The notes: generated by a model not told the origin, from the sequence alone. Shown: positions 26,148 to 38,044, counted from the first letter of the stretch. The stretch: 64,000 nucleotides of DNA from Dehalococcoidia bacterium (GCA_021462855.1 JAJTXQ010000020.1:1-64000), one strand, 5' to 3'. Numbers and translations: made by a program.

Positions 26148-26212
26148 TTCTCACCAACGTTTCGAAGCGAATCCACCGTCCGGGTCGGAGGCCATCCAGC
26201 GCTGCGGGCGGC

Positions 26213-26401
26213 TCAGACGACGTCTGGCAGCGGCCACTTGAGGTCGCAACTCAGGCATCGAGCCTGGACCATGATGCTGCCATTCCAATAGCTGGCTGTG
26301 AAGTTCTTACGGCAGCGGGGGCATTCCGGTTCGCCGAGGCGCACCTCGCGGGCACGGTCGGGTGCCGCCGCGCGGTCATCCTTGCCGTCAGGGGCGTTCA
26401 T
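26213..26401 (-). CDS. Small zinc-ribbon protein
   Basis: A 62-residue protein with CPRCRKNF and CLSCDLKW, a C-x2-C...C-x2-C zinc ribbon across the last 40 residues, and a charged N-terminal tail. ATG 26401 has AGAGG 4 nt upstream; a longer start at 26428 would overlap a TACAAT that may be its -10 box. It lies upstream of rpoD on the same strand (65-nt gap) and could be co-transcribed with it. The function is unknown. Confidence 0.6.
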   Translation of the reverse strand: MNAPDGKDDRAAAPDRAREVRLGEPECPRCRKNFTASYWNGSIMVQARCLSCDLKWPLPDVV

Positions 26402-26506
26402 TCCACCTCTTTCGAGGGTATTGTACACCTGCCCGGCTTCAGCTTCTATTGCAGAGCCATGCGAGTTTGCTTGACGAAATGGCAGAGTCCGCAGGTCTGA
26501 CCGGTG

Positions 26507-26839
26507 TCAGGCGTCGGCGGCGCCCTGTTCGTCGTCGATTTCGTCCTCGTCGGCGTACCAGTCGCGGATCGAGACGCAAGCGCCGCGCCGCTGGGGATGG
26601 CGGACCGTAAAGCCGCCATCGCGGAGCAGGCCGAGCATATGCCACTCGAACCCGACCAGCGCGGCGACCTCGTCGTCGGCGCCGATCTTGTCGAGTGCGA
26701 TGGGGTAGGGCGGCGGCAGGTAGCGTTTGGCCGCCAGCGACCCGACATAACGTCCGCACCGGTCGCAGACGAGGCCAGCGCGAATCGCGTCGATGAACTC
26801 GGCCATGGTGCGGGGCGGCGAGTCGGCCATCGCGCGCAT
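26507..26839 (-). CDS. Conserved-looking hypothetical protein with CxxC motif
   Basis: A 110-residue protein with a helical N-terminus and one C-x2-C (LVCDRCGRYVG near residue 24), followed by a mixed alpha-beta part (FEWHMLGLLRDGGFTV) and an acidic tail (DEDEIDDEQG). No second cysteine pair is present, so zinc binding would need a dimer or other ligands. I recognise no family. It is upstream of the zinc-ribbon gene on the same strand. Confidence 0.5.
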   Translation of the reverse strand: MRAMADSPPRTMAEFIDAIRAGLVCDRCGRYVGSLAAKRYLPPPYPIALDKIGADDEVAALVGFEWHMLGLLRDGGFTVRHPQRRGACVSIRDWYADEDEIDDEQGAADA

Positions 26840-26880
26840 TCTACCGGCAGGACCACCGTGGCGGGCGAACGGCCCAGAAG

Positions 26881-26896
26881 TCAGGGAGTTCCCTGA
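26881..26896. promoter_or_regulatory. Palindrome upstream of the DNA methyltransferase
   Basis: TCAGGGA-GT-TCCCTGA has perfect 7-nt arms and lies 36 nt before ATG 26932. A TCTAAT (about 26919-26924) could be a -10 box, so the palindrome overlaps the promoter and could be an operator for autoregulation or a short hairpin. Confidence 0.4.
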
Positions 26897-26931
26897 TTCC
26901 GCGCGGATCGGCGCCCTGATCTAATGCCGCC

Positions 26932-27771
26932 ATGGTCACATCAACACGCCGCACCGTCGCACGCCGTCCGGCCGCCGCGCCGGCGCCGCTCCGCATCGTC
27001 GCGCGGCCGGAGACGAACCGGGTCATCGCGGGCGACTGCCTGCAGGTGATGGCTGGCTGGCCCGACGGGTGCATCGACCACTGCATCGTCGACCCGCCGT
27101 TTAACATCGGCTCGGGCAGCGGGCGGAAGGGGAAGGCGGGGCTGGGCTGGGCGTTCTCGTCGCACGTGACGATGGAAGAGGCGTGGGACACGTTCACGAA
27201 GGACGAATTCTTCGCGTTCAACGCCGCATGGCTGCGCGAGGTGTCGCGCGTGGTCAAGCCGAACGGGAATATCCTGGTCTTCGGGACATACCACAACATC
27301 TATCAGCTGGGGTTCATCCTCCAGAACATCCTCGACCGGCGGGTGCTGAACTCGGTCGTCTGGTTCAAGCCGAACGCCCAGCCGAACATCACCGCGCGGA
27401 CGCTGACGGAAAGCACCGAGCAGATCATCTGGGCGGTGAACGAGACGCCGGCGAAGGCGACGGGCTGGACGTTCAACTACTGGGACGCGAAGGAGATGAA
27501 CGGTGGCAAGCAGATGCGCAACGTGTGGCAGTTCCCCGTGACGCCGGCGAGGGAGCGTACCGCCGGCAGACACCCGTCGCAGAAGCCGGTCGCGCTGATC
27601 GAGCGCGCGGTGCTGCTGGCGACGAAGCCCGGTGAACTCGTCCTCGACCCCTTCGGCGGCGCGGGCACGCTCGCCGTCGCGGCGCAGCGCCACGATCGCG
27701 AGTGGCTCGTCATCGAGAGCGTGCCGGAGTACGCGGAGATCGCGCAGCGACGGATCGACGCGGCGCGCTAA
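26932..27771 (+). CDS. Orphan DNA methyltransferase (N4-cytosine/N6-adenine, beta type)
   Basis: A 279-residue SAM-dependent DNA methyltransferase of the N6_N4_Mtase family. The catalytic motif IV is DPPFNIGSG (about residue 53, a DPPF variant of DPPY) and precedes motif I (LDPFGGAGTLAVAAQR near 245), the order of the beta class. The target-recognition region lies between them and includes a WFKPNAQPNITARTLTES block. No restriction endonuclease gene is next to it, so it is an orphan enzyme, possibly an epigenetic regulator. The recognition sequence cannot be read. Its stop overlaps the stop of convergent dinB by 4 nt (CTAA). Confidence 0.87.
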   Translation: MVTSTRRTVARRPAAAPAPLRIVARPETNRVIAGDCLQVMAGWPDGCIDHCIVDPPFNIGSGSGRKGKAGLGWAFSSHVTMEEAWDTFTKDEFFAFNAAWLREVSRVVKPNGNILVFGTYHNIYQLGFILQNILDRRVLNSVVWFKPNAQPNITARTLTESTEQIIWAVNETPAKATGWTFNYWDAKEMNGGKQMRNVWQFPVTPARERTAGRHPSQKPVALIERAVLLATKPGELVLDPFGGAGTLAVAAQRHDREWLVIESVPEYAEIAQRRIDAAR

Positions 27772-28844
27772 TCGGCGTCGGCCGTCCAGAGCGGCGCCTG
27801 GCCGCTGCCCGACGCGTCGACGAGCTTCGAACACTGGATGCCCAGCAGCCGAAAGCGGTCACCCTCGCGCACGACGCCGTCGAGCAGCTGCGACGCGACG
27901 GCCTCGATCGTCGCGGCGCTCGCGACCGGCGCCTTGAGGCTCGACTGGCGCGTGCACGTCTTGAACCACGCGTAGCGCAGCTTGATGGCGATGGTGTGCG
28001 CCAGTACATCCGCGTGCCGCATCCGCCGCTCGACCTCCGCCGCCAGGTGCGCGAGCTCGTCGCGCAGCTCCGGGCCGTCGGGCAGGTCGTGGGCGAACGT
28101 GGTCTCGGCGCCGACCGATTTGCGCTCGTACGACGTCTCGATCGGCCGCTCGTCGACACCGCGCGCCATATCGCGCAGGAACGGGCCGCGCGAGCCGAAC
28201 AGCAGCGATAGCTCGCCTTCGCTGCGCGCCGCCAGGTCGCCGATCGTGCGGATGCCCGAGCGGACCATCGCCTGCTCGGTGCGCGGGCCGACGCCCCACA
28301 GCGCACGGATGGGCAGCGGCGCGAGGAACGCGGCCTCGCCACCGAACGGCACGATGAGCAGGCCGTCGGGCTTGCCCATGTCGGACGCGATCTTGGCGAT
28401 GCTCTTGTTCGTGCCGCCGCCGATCGACACCGTGAGCGAAACCTCGTCGCGGACGCGGCGCTTGATCTCGCGGCCGATGCGCTCGGCATCCTTCGCGGAC
28501 GACGCGATGGCGCTGACGTCGAGGTACGCCTCGTCGAACGACAGCGGCTCGATGAGCGGCGTGTGGGCACGGAAGATCGCCATGACCGCGCGGGAGAGTT
28601 CGCCGTAGCGGTCGAAGCGTGGCGGCACGCGCACGGCATCGGGGCAGAGGCGCATGGCGCGGGACATGGGCATGGCGGAACGGATGCCGAACGCGCGCGC
28701 CTCGTACGAGGCGGCGGCGACGACGCCGCGCGCCTCCGGCGGGCCGCCGACGACGACCGGCCGGCCGCGCAGCGCCGGATCATCGAGCTGTTCGACGGAG
28801 GCGTAGAACGCGTCGAGGTCGGCGTGCAGGATGATGCGGGTCAT
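27768..28844 (-). CDS. dinB: DNA polymerase IV (Y-family)
   Basis: A 358-residue translesion polymerase. The palm has both metal motifs: HADLDAFYASVEQL at the start and SFDEAYLDVS near residue 101. The fingers carry VVAAASYEARAFGIRS and the thumb has LWGVGPRTEQAMVRSGI; the little-finger domain follows. No beta-clamp-binding tail is obvious at the C-terminus. I chose ATG 28844; longer frames upstream cross the divergent promoter. It is divergent from imuB across a LexA-like site, so it is likely damage-inducible. Confidence 0.92.
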   Translation of the reverse strand: MTRIILHADLDAFYASVEQLDDPALRGRPVVVGGPPEARGVVAAASYEARAFGIRSAMPMSRAMRLCPDAVRVPPRFDRYGELSRAVMAIFRAHTPLIEPLSFDEAYLDVSAIASSAKDAERIGREIKRRVRDEVSLTVSIGGGTNKSIAKIASDMGKPDGLLIVPFGGEAAFLAPLPIRALWGVGPRTEQAMVRSGIRTIGDLAARSEGELSLLFGSRGPFLRDMARGVDERPIETSYERKSVGAETTFAHDLPDGPELRDELAHLAAEVERRMRHADVLAHTIAIKLRYAWFKTCTRQSSLKAPVASAATIEAVASQLLDGVVREGDRFRLLGIQCSKLVDASGSGQAPLWTADAD

Positions 28845-28889
28845 GGGGCAGGATAGCCCGGGTGGGGAAGGGGTCGCGGGCGCGAAGGC

Positions 28890-28919
28890 TTGAACAGATA
28901 AGCACATTTGTTCTATCAT
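28890..28919 (+). promoter_or_regulatory. Promoter of the imuB-dnaE2 operon
   Basis: TTGAAC (28890-28895), an 18-nt spacer and TATCAT (28914-28919). The spacer contains the LexA-like site at 28902-28913, so repressor binding would block polymerase. A leader of about 60 nt precedes imuB. Confidence 0.5.
28902..28913. promoter_or_regulatory. LexA-like SOS box
   Basis: GCAC-ATTT-GTTC matches the GAAC-N4-GTTC box of Gram-positive and actinobacterial LexA at 7 of 8 defined positions (read on the - strand GAAC-AAAT-GTGC). Its place between -35 and -10 of imuB, and its position upstream of dinB, fits SOS control of both. No lexA gene is in the window to confirm the consensus. Confidence 0.45.
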
Positions 28920-28988
28920 ACCGGCAACGCCTCCTTCCCGTGAAGTCCCCCGCCGGGAAGCAGGCCTCATCTCCCATCCGGAGCCGCC

Positions 28989-30185
28989 ATGCGCCTGGCA
29001 TGCATCGCTGTCCCCAACTTCCGCATCGCCCTGGAGCGGGCGCGTGACCGCGGGCTCGCCGGACGGGCGATCGCCATCGGCGAGCCGCCGCCGGGGGCGA
29101 ACGAAGTGCTCGATTGCTCGCCGGAGGCGGCGGTTGCGGGCATCCGCGCCGGCATGCCGCTGCGCGACGCGCGCACGCTGCTGCCCGATCTGCAGTTGCT
29201 GCCGCCGGACCCCGTGCACTACGCTCGCTCATTCGAGGCGCTGCTCGATGCGCTGGAGGGCGCCGAGCCGTCCGTCGAGCCGGGCGAGGATGGCGTGGCG
29301 TTCGCGGCGCTCGACCCGCGCGCGGACGAAGAGACGGCGTGGGCCGCGGCGACGCGCCTGGTGCGGGCAGCGCGTGAAGGCGCGGGCGTCGCCGCGAGCG
29401 CGGGGCTCGCCGAGGGCAAGTTCATCGCCTGGTGCGCCGCTTCGGTGGGCGCGCCGGGCGAGGCGACGATCGTGCCGGCGGGGCGCGAGGCGGCGTTCGT
29501 CGCGCCACTCAGCACATCGTTTCTGCCGGTGTCGTACGAGGCGCAGCGCAAGTTCGCGCTGTACGGCCTGCGCACGATTGGCGACGTCGCGGCGTTAGCG
29601 CTGCCAGCGGCGCAGGCGCAGTTTGGACGCGAAGGCAGGCGCATCCACGAGCTCGCGCGCGGCATCGACATGGCGCCGTTCTTGCCGCGCGCACGCCGCG
29701 AGCCCGTCGCCGGCACGCTGGCGATGCCCGCGCCGACGGTGAACAGCGCAGCGCTCCTCATCGCCGCGCGGCAGCTTGCAGGGCGTCTGCTGCAGCTGCC
29801 GGCGATGCGCTACCGGCAGGTGCGCCAGCTGCGTCTGCGTCTGCTCCTGCTCGATGGCGGGAGCTGGGAGCGCACGCCGACGTTTCGCGAACCGCTCGGC
29901 GATGAAGAGGCGATCGTCTTCGTGCTGAAGAAGCTGCTCGAGCCGCTGCAGCTCGCCGGCCCCGTGGAGGAGATGTCGCTCGAGTTCATCGGCCTGACAT
30001 CGGAGACGGGGAAGCAGCGCAGCCTGCTGTTCGCCGAGCAGTCGCGGCGCAGAGCGCAGCTGCTGGCGGCACTGCGGCAGTTAAAGGCGCAGTTTGGTGA
30101 GGCCCAGGTCGCGCGCGTGGTGGAGGTGGAACCATGGTCAAGGATCCCGGAACGAAGGTACGCCCTCATCGACTACGACCTCTAG
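28989..30185 (+). CDS. imuB: ImuB-like Y-family polymerase homologue lacking catalytic acids
   Basis: A 398-residue protein of the mutasome. It aligns with Y-family polymerases but the first metal motif reads ACIAVPNFRIALERA (no D-x-D) and the second EPGEDGVAFAAL, so it should not polymerise; ImuB serves as the clamp-binding adaptor for DnaE2. The helix-hairpin-helix LYGLRTIGDVAAL is present near residue 195. No QLPLF-type clamp motif is obvious. It heads the operon imuB-DUF6504-dnaE2, overlapping the next gene by 52 nt. No imuA/recA-like gene precedes it, which differs from the proteobacterial imuA-imuB-dnaE2 order. Confidence 0.85.
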   Translation: MRLACIAVPNFRIALERARDRGLAGRAIAIGEPPPGANEVLDCSPEAAVAGIRAGMPLRDARTLLPDLQLLPPDPVHYARSFEALLDALEGAEPSVEPGEDGVAFAALDPRADEETAWAAATRLVRAAREGAGVAASAGLAEGKFIAWCAASVGAPGEATIVPAGREAAFVAPLSTSFLPVSYEAQRKFALYGLRTIGDVAALALPAAQAQFGREGRRIHELARGIDMAPFLPRARREPVAGTLAMPAPTVNSAALLIAARQLAGRLLQLPAMRYRQVRQLRLRLLLLDGGSWERTPTFREPLGDEEAIVFVLKKLLEPLQLAGPVEEMSLEFIGLTSETGKQRSLLFAEQSRRRAQLLAALRQLKAQFGEAQVARVVEVEPWSRIPERRYALIDYDL

Positions 30186-30421
30186 CGTCGCCACAGCGCC
30201 TGCGGGTGGAGGTGGACGCCGCGGGCTGCCCGTGCGCGCTGCTGCACGAAGGCGCAATGCGCGCGGTCGCCGCGGTCCAGGACCGCTGGCGCATCGACGA
30301 CGAATGGTGGCGGGAGACGCCGGTCTCGCGCATGTACTACCAACTGCAGATCGAAGGAGGGCGCGTGGTGACGGTGTACCGCGACCTGACCGGAGGCGGA
30401 TGGTGCGTGCAGCGGTACTAG
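30134..30421 (+). CDS. DUF6504-like small protein of the mutasome operon
   Basis: A 95-residue protein between imuB and dnaE2. Its core resembles DUF6504: VQDRWRIDDEWWRETPVSR (about residue 50), MYYQLQIEGGRVVTVYRDL, WCVQRY at the end. GGAGG lies 8 nt before ATG 30134, so the long overlap with imuB is real and the two are translationally coupled. This family is typically found in this gene position; its role in translesion synthesis is unknown. Confidence 0.75.
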   Translation: MVKDPGTKVRPHRLRPLASPQRLRVEVDAAGCPCALLHEGAMRAVAAVQDRWRIDDEWWRETPVSRMYYQLQIEGGRVVTVYRDLTGGGWCVQRY

Positions 30422-30436
30422 CACAGGAGCAGCGCG

Positions 30437-33639
<3,203 letters not shown>

Positions 33640-33643
<4 letters not shown>

Positions 33644-34536
33644 CCGGCCGCCGGCGAAGCCTCCGCTGACGAAATGCCTGTCATGCGCTCGCTGATCTCC
33701 CACAGGCGGCGGGCGGCGTCGTCATCAAGCGCCGCCGGGTGCGGCGCCGCCGGCGCGCAGTTGACGAAGTACCGTCCGGTGACGCCTTCGACGTCGGGGG
33801 ACGACGCGAGGTAGATCGACGTGGCGGCGCCGCGTTCCGGGCTGAGCAGGAACGGCGCGAGACCGCGCATCACGATGCCGAACATCCTCCCGGTGACGCT
33901 CGTGTTCGTCTTGCCGAAGCCCGTGCGCACGACGCCCGGATGCAGGCTGTTCGCCGTCACAGCGGTGCCTTCGAGCCGCCGCGCCAGCTCGTTCGTGAAG
34001 AGCACATTCGCCAGTTTCGACTGCCCGTACGCGCGATAGCCGCGGTACCCGCGCTGATCCTGCTGCGGGCGCTCGAAGTCGATGCTCTGGCCCTCGTGCG
34101 CGCGCGAGCTGACGTTGATGACGCGGGCCGGCGCGCTAGCGACGAGGCGCTCACGCAGGAGGTGCGTTAACAGGAAGTAGTTGAGGTGGTTCGTCGCCCA
34201 GGTGCGCTCGATGCCGTCAATCGTCGCGCTGTACGACGTCTGCAGCGCGCCGGCGTTGTTGAGCAGCACATCGATGCGCCCGGCGGCGTCGAGGATCTCG
34301 CCCGCGACGCGGCGCACGTCGGCCTGCGACGACAGGTCGGCCACGAGCAGGTCGCCCGTCCCGTCGCCGGCGTTGCGCACGTCGGCAAGCGCCGCCTCGC
34401 CGCGCTCGCGGCTGCGGCACACCAGCACGATCCGCGCGCCCATCGCCGCGAGCGCGACCGCCGTCGCCCTGCCGATGCCGGAGTTGGCGCCGGTGATGAT
34501 GACGTTCTTGCCAGCCATCGCGCTGTCAGCGGCCAT
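33640..34536 (-). CDS. Short-chain dehydrogenase/reductase, retinol-dehydrogenase-like
   Basis: A 298-residue NAD(P)-binding SDR. ITGANSGIGRATAVALA at residues 15-31 is the dinucleotide site, NNAGAL follows near 95, and the catalytic YGQSKLAN (Tyr-x-x-x-Lys) is near 170. The layout with an extended substrate loop is that of RDH/WW-domain oxidoreductase-like enzymes. It stands alone on the - strand with a TATACT about 12 nt before its start region as a possible -10 box. The substrate is unknown, likely a lipophilic alcohol or ketone. Confidence 0.85.
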
Positions 34537-34648
34537 GCGTGCGAGTATACGTCACGCCTGCCGCGAGGGCCGAAGGGACGTATCGGCTCACCGCGGGAGC
34601 ATGTACCCTCGCAGGGCGAATCACCATCAACATGCGCGAGGTAGAGCG

Positions 34649-36367
34649 ATGACGGAGATGACCGGCGGCGAACTGTTGCTTCGGAGCCTGCACGCCGAGG
34701 GTGTGCGGCACGTCTGGGCGATCCCGGACGGCACGTATATGATCTTCCTGGAGGCGCTGGAGCGGCTCGGGCCGGAGCTGGGCATGGAGCTGATCGTGCC
34801 GGCGCACGAGGCGGCGGCGGCGCACGCGGCCGACGGCATGACCCGCGTCACTGGCGCGCCGGCCGTCGTGATGGCCTGCGCTGGGCCGGGCGCCGCCAAC
34901 CTCATCTCGGGCGTGCTCTGCGCGCAGGACGAGGGCAGCCCCGTCATCGCCATCACCACGACCCGCCGGTCCGACATCGCCTACCCGCATCTGGGCGGGA
35001 TGCAGGTGCTGGACCAGATCGCGTACTACAAGCCCGCCGTGAAGTTCAGCGCGCAGGTCAACCACTGGAAGCGCATCCCCGACATCGTCCGGCACGCGTT
35101 CCGCGCGGCGATGGCAGGCCGCCCGGGCCCGGTGCACATCGAGATCCCCGAGGACCTGCTGATGCAGCGCGACGACGCGAACGCCGCCGCCATCTGGCCC
35201 GCGGAGGAACCGGCGTGGGCGGCGCGCCCCACGGCCGACGCGCGCGCCGTGCGCAAGGCGGCCCAGATGCTCGCCAGCGCGAAGACGCCGCTCATCCACT
35301 GCGGCGGTGGGACGCAGCGCTCGGGCGCCGGGGCGGAGGTGCGGGCGCTCGCCGAGTACCTCGGCGCGCCGGTGACGACCGGCGCGGGGTCTCGCGGCAT
35401 CGTCCCGGACGGCCACCCGCTCGTCGCGCAGCCCGTATCGCCCGCGTCCGCGATGGCGAAGCAGATGGCCGACGTCATCCTCGCTGTCGGCACGCGGTTT
35501 GGCGAGCTCGACTTCTGGGGCCGGCCGCCACTGTGGGGCGACCCGTCGAAACAGGCGACGATCCAGGTCGATGCGGACTCGCGGAACATCGGCCTGAACA
35601 GGCGCGTGGACGTGGGGCTCGTCGGCGACGCGAAGGCGGTGCTGGAGCAGATTTTCGAGGCGGTGCGCGAACTCACGCCCGCGCGCCCGCACTACGGCGG
35701 CCTCGACGCCGTGCAGGCGGCCGACCGCAAGTGGCGCGACGAGATGGACGCGCGTGTCGCTGACATGGAGCGCCGTCCCATGGTGCCCGGCCAGGTCTTC
35801 ACCGTCGTCAGCGATTTCTTCCCGGATGACGCCGTCGCCGCGATCGACGGCGGCAACACCTGCGTGTGGGCGGCCCACTACCTCCGCGTGCGCGCCGAAC
35901 GGTCGATGCTCTGGACGTCGAACGCGGGTCACCTCGGCACGGGGCTGCCGTTCGCGATCGGCGCCAAGATCGCGGCGCCGGAGCGCACGGTGTACTGCGT
36001 GACGGGCGACAGCGCGTTCCGCTTCAACATGCAGGAACTGGCGACCGCGGCTCGCTACGGCCTGCCGATCGTCACCGTCGTGTCCGTCGACGGCGCATAC
36101 GGCATGGAGAAGAGCGCGCAGGCGCGCGTCTGGGGCCGCGAGGCGCCGTGGTTCGGCAGCGAGCATGCGCCGGTGCGTTACGACCAGGTGGCGATCGCGA
36201 TGGGGTGCCACGGCGAGTACGTCGACCGTGCGGCGGACCTTGCGCCGGCGCTGCAGCGCGCGGTGGACAGCAAGCGGCCGGCGGTGATCCACGCCGCCGT
36301 CGATCCCGTCGAGAACACGACCCCGCCGGGGCTCGCGCTGTGGGCGGCGGCGCGCTCGGCGAAGTGA
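34649..36367 (+). CDS. Thiamine diphosphate-dependent enzyme, acetolactate synthase-like
   Basis: A 572-residue three-domain ThDP enzyme. The N-terminal pyrimidine domain has the catalytic Glu in VPAHEAAAAHAADGMTR (about residue 51); the middle domain spans about 195-330; the PP domain has TGDSAFRFNMQELATAARYG near 450. GDSAF resembles oxalyl-CoA decarboxylase and 2-hydroxyacyl-CoA lyase. The normal Asn-Asn metal pair reads Val-Asp (VSVDGAYG), so the metal ligand would be Asp. GAGG is about 10 nt before ATG 34649. It overlaps the next SDR by 4 nt. It may be a lyase or decarboxylase of 2-keto or 2-hydroxyacyl substrates; the exact reaction is not assignable. Confidence 0.82.
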   Translation: MTEMTGGELLLRSLHAEGVRHVWAIPDGTYMIFLEALERLGPELGMELIVPAHEAAAAHAADGMTRVTGAPAVVMACAGPGAANLISGVLCAQDEGSPVIAITTTRRSDIAYPHLGGMQVLDQIAYYKPAVKFSAQVNHWKRIPDIVRHAFRAAMAGRPGPVHIEIPEDLLMQRDDANAAAIWPAEEPAWAARPTADARAVRKAAQMLASAKTPLIHCGGGTQRSGAGAEVRALAEYLGAPVTTGAGSRGIVPDGHPLVAQPVSPASAMAKQMADVILAVGTRFGELDFWGRPPLWGDPSKQATIQVDADSRNIGLNRRVDVGLVGDAKAVLEQIFEAVRELTPARPHYGGLDAVQAADRKWRDEMDARVADMERRPMVPGQVFTVVSDFFPDDAVAAIDGGNTCVWAAHYLRVRAERSMLWTSNAGHLGTGLPFAIGAKIAAPERTVYCVTGDSAFRFNMQELATAARYGLPIVTVVSVDGAYGMEKSAQARVWGREAPWFGSEHAPVRYDQVAIAMGCHGEYVDRAADLAPALQRAVDSKRPAVIHAAVDPVENTTPPGLALWAAARSAK

Positions 36368-37137
36368 ACATCGACGGCGCCGTCGCGATCGTGACGGGCG
36401 GTGGCGCCGGCATCGGCCGGGCGACGGCGCTCGCGCTGGCATCGGCCGGAGCGGCCGTGGTCGTCGCCGACATTGACGCCGCCGCCGCCGGCGAGACGCA
36501 GCGCGCGATCGAGCGGGCGGGGGGCCGGGCATCGTGCATCCGCACCGACGTCACGCGGCAGGAAGACATCGACGCCATGGTGGCGGCGGCGGTGGAGCGG
36601 TACGGCGGCCTGCAGATCCTCCACAACAACGCCGGCATCAACGCCGGGTGGCCGCGCTTCCCGGAGGCGAGCGCCGAGCGCTGGCAGCGCACACTCGCGA
36701 TCAACCTGTGGGCCGTCATCGCAGGTACGCAGGCGGCGATCCCCGCGATGCGCGCGGCGGGTGGCGGGACGATCGTCAACATGGCGTCGCTCGCGGGGCT
36801 CGTGCGTTACGAGACCGATCCGATCTACGCGGCGACCAAACACGGAGTTGTGGGGTTCACACGCGCGCTGGCGTTCCTGAAAGACGAGGCGAACGTGCGC
36901 GTCAATTGCGTCGCGCCGGCGTTCGTCGATACAGAGTTGCCACGGCGGCGGCTGGGCGACATGCCCGACGACGAACGCGGACGATGGCAGGCGGCGCTTG
37001 ACCGCACGCCGATGATCTCGCCGGCCGAGGTCGCCGGCGCCGTACTGGCGCTCGTCCGCGACGATACGCGCGCCGGCGAGGTGCTCGCGCTGATCCATGG
37101 GCGCCCACCGCAGTTCGTGGCGGCGCCAGCCGTCTAG
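36364..37137 (+). CDS. Short-chain dehydrogenase/reductase
   Basis: A 257-residue classical SDR. AIVTGGGAGIGRATALALA is the cofactor motif, VVVADIDAA suggests NAD preference (Asp after strand 2), NNAGINAGWPRF gives the central NAG, and the YAATKHGVVGF block has the Tyr and Lys. GTG 36364 overlaps the ThDP gene's stop by 4 nt, so it is co-translated with it. It probably works on the product or precursor of that enzyme. Confidence 0.85.
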   Translation: MNIDGAVAIVTGGGAGIGRATALALASAGAAVVVADIDAAAAGETQRAIERAGGRASCIRTDVTRQEDIDAMVAAAVERYGGLQILHNNAGINAGWPRFPEASAERWQRTLAINLWAVIAGTQAAIPAMRAAGGGTIVNMASLAGLVRYETDPIYAATKHGVVGFTRALAFLKDEANVRVNCVAPAFVDTELPRRRLGDMPDDERGRWQAALDRTPMISPAEVAGAVLALVRDDTRAGEVLALIHGRPPQFVAAPAV

Positions 37138-37152
37138 CAGAGGGGGGAGGAC

Positions 37153-38001
37153 GTGAAGGAACTGCGCGACAAGGTCGCGGTCGTGACGGGCGGCGCCAGC
37201 GGCATCGGCCGGGCGATGGCCGAGCGGTTCGCCGCCGAAGGGATGAAGGTCGTGCTCGCCGACGTCGAGAGCGAGCCGCTGGCTCGCGCCGAACAGGAGA
37301 TGCGCGCCGCCGGCGCCGCCGTCGCGTCGCTGCGCACGGACGTTTCGTGCGGGGAGGACATCGACGCATTGGCGAAGTTCACGCTCGATACGTTCGGCAA
37401 GGTGCACGTGGTGTGCAACAACGCCGGCATCGGCATCGGCGGGACGATGGCATGGCAGCAGACGGTGCGGGACTGGGAGTGGGTGCTCGGCGTCAACCTG
37501 TGGGGCGTCATCCATGGCATCCGCGCGTTCGTGCCGATCATGCTTGAGCAAGGCGACGAGTGCCACATCGTCAATACGGCGTCCGGCGCGGGGCTGCACC
37601 CGCGTCCGGGGCTGGCGATGTACTCGACGACAAAGCACGCGGTCGTCGCCCTCTCGGAGTCGATGTACCACGAGCTGGCGATGTCCGGCGCGACGATCGG
37701 CGTGTCGGTGCTGTGCCCGGCGGTCGTGAACACGCGCATCGGCGAGTCAGAGCGCAACCGTCCCGACGGCTTTCGGAACGAGCATGCCGACCCGGCGGCC
37801 AGCGAGCGGATGCAGAACATGGAGAAGGCGTTCCGCGCCCTGCTGGCGACCGGCCTGCCGCCCGCCGAGGTCGCGGCCGCCGTCGTCGACGCGGTGCGCG
37901 ACGGACGGTTCTACATCATCACGCACGAGATCACGAAAGAACGCGTGCGCGTCCGGATGGACGACATGCTTTCGGGGCGCAACCCGACGATGACGCCGTA
38001 A
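37153..38001 (+). CDS. Short-chain dehydrogenase/reductase
   Basis: A 282-residue classical SDR: VAVVTGGASGIGRAMAERFA at the start, VVLADVESE for the cofactor ribose, CNNAGIGIGGTM, and catalytic YSTTKHAVVAL. GTG 37153 has AGGGGGGAGG just upstream and follows the previous SDR by 15 nt, making a three-gene operon with the ThDP enzyme. The C-terminal 50 residues (FYIITHEITKERVRVR) extend beyond the core. Substrate unknown. Confidence 0.85.
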   Translation: MKELRDKVAVVTGGASGIGRAMAERFAAEGMKVVLADVESEPLARAEQEMRAAGAAVASLRTDVSCGEDIDALAKFTLDTFGKVHVVCNNAGIGIGGTMAWQQTVRDWEWVLGVNLWGVIHGIRAFVPIMLEQGDECHIVNTASGAGLHPRPGLAMYSTTKHAVVALSESMYHELAMSGATIGVSVLCPAVVNTRIGESERNRPDGFRNEHADPAASERMQNMEKAFRALLATGLPPAEVAAAVVDAVRDGRFYIITHEITKERVRVRMDDMLSGRNPTMTP

Positions 38002-38044
38002 GGCGAATCAACTCGACGTAACGAGGGCATCCCGGCACGCGCAG

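Noticed and set aside
34526-36532. Very long open frame on the strand opposite the ThDP enzyme, also similar ones opposite 20220-22565, 22640-24520, 41328-44111 and 45586-51280
   Set aside because: High-GC codon usage leaves the antisense frames open. They have Arg/Asp/His-rich low-complexity composition and no recognisable domain, while the sense genes have complete families.
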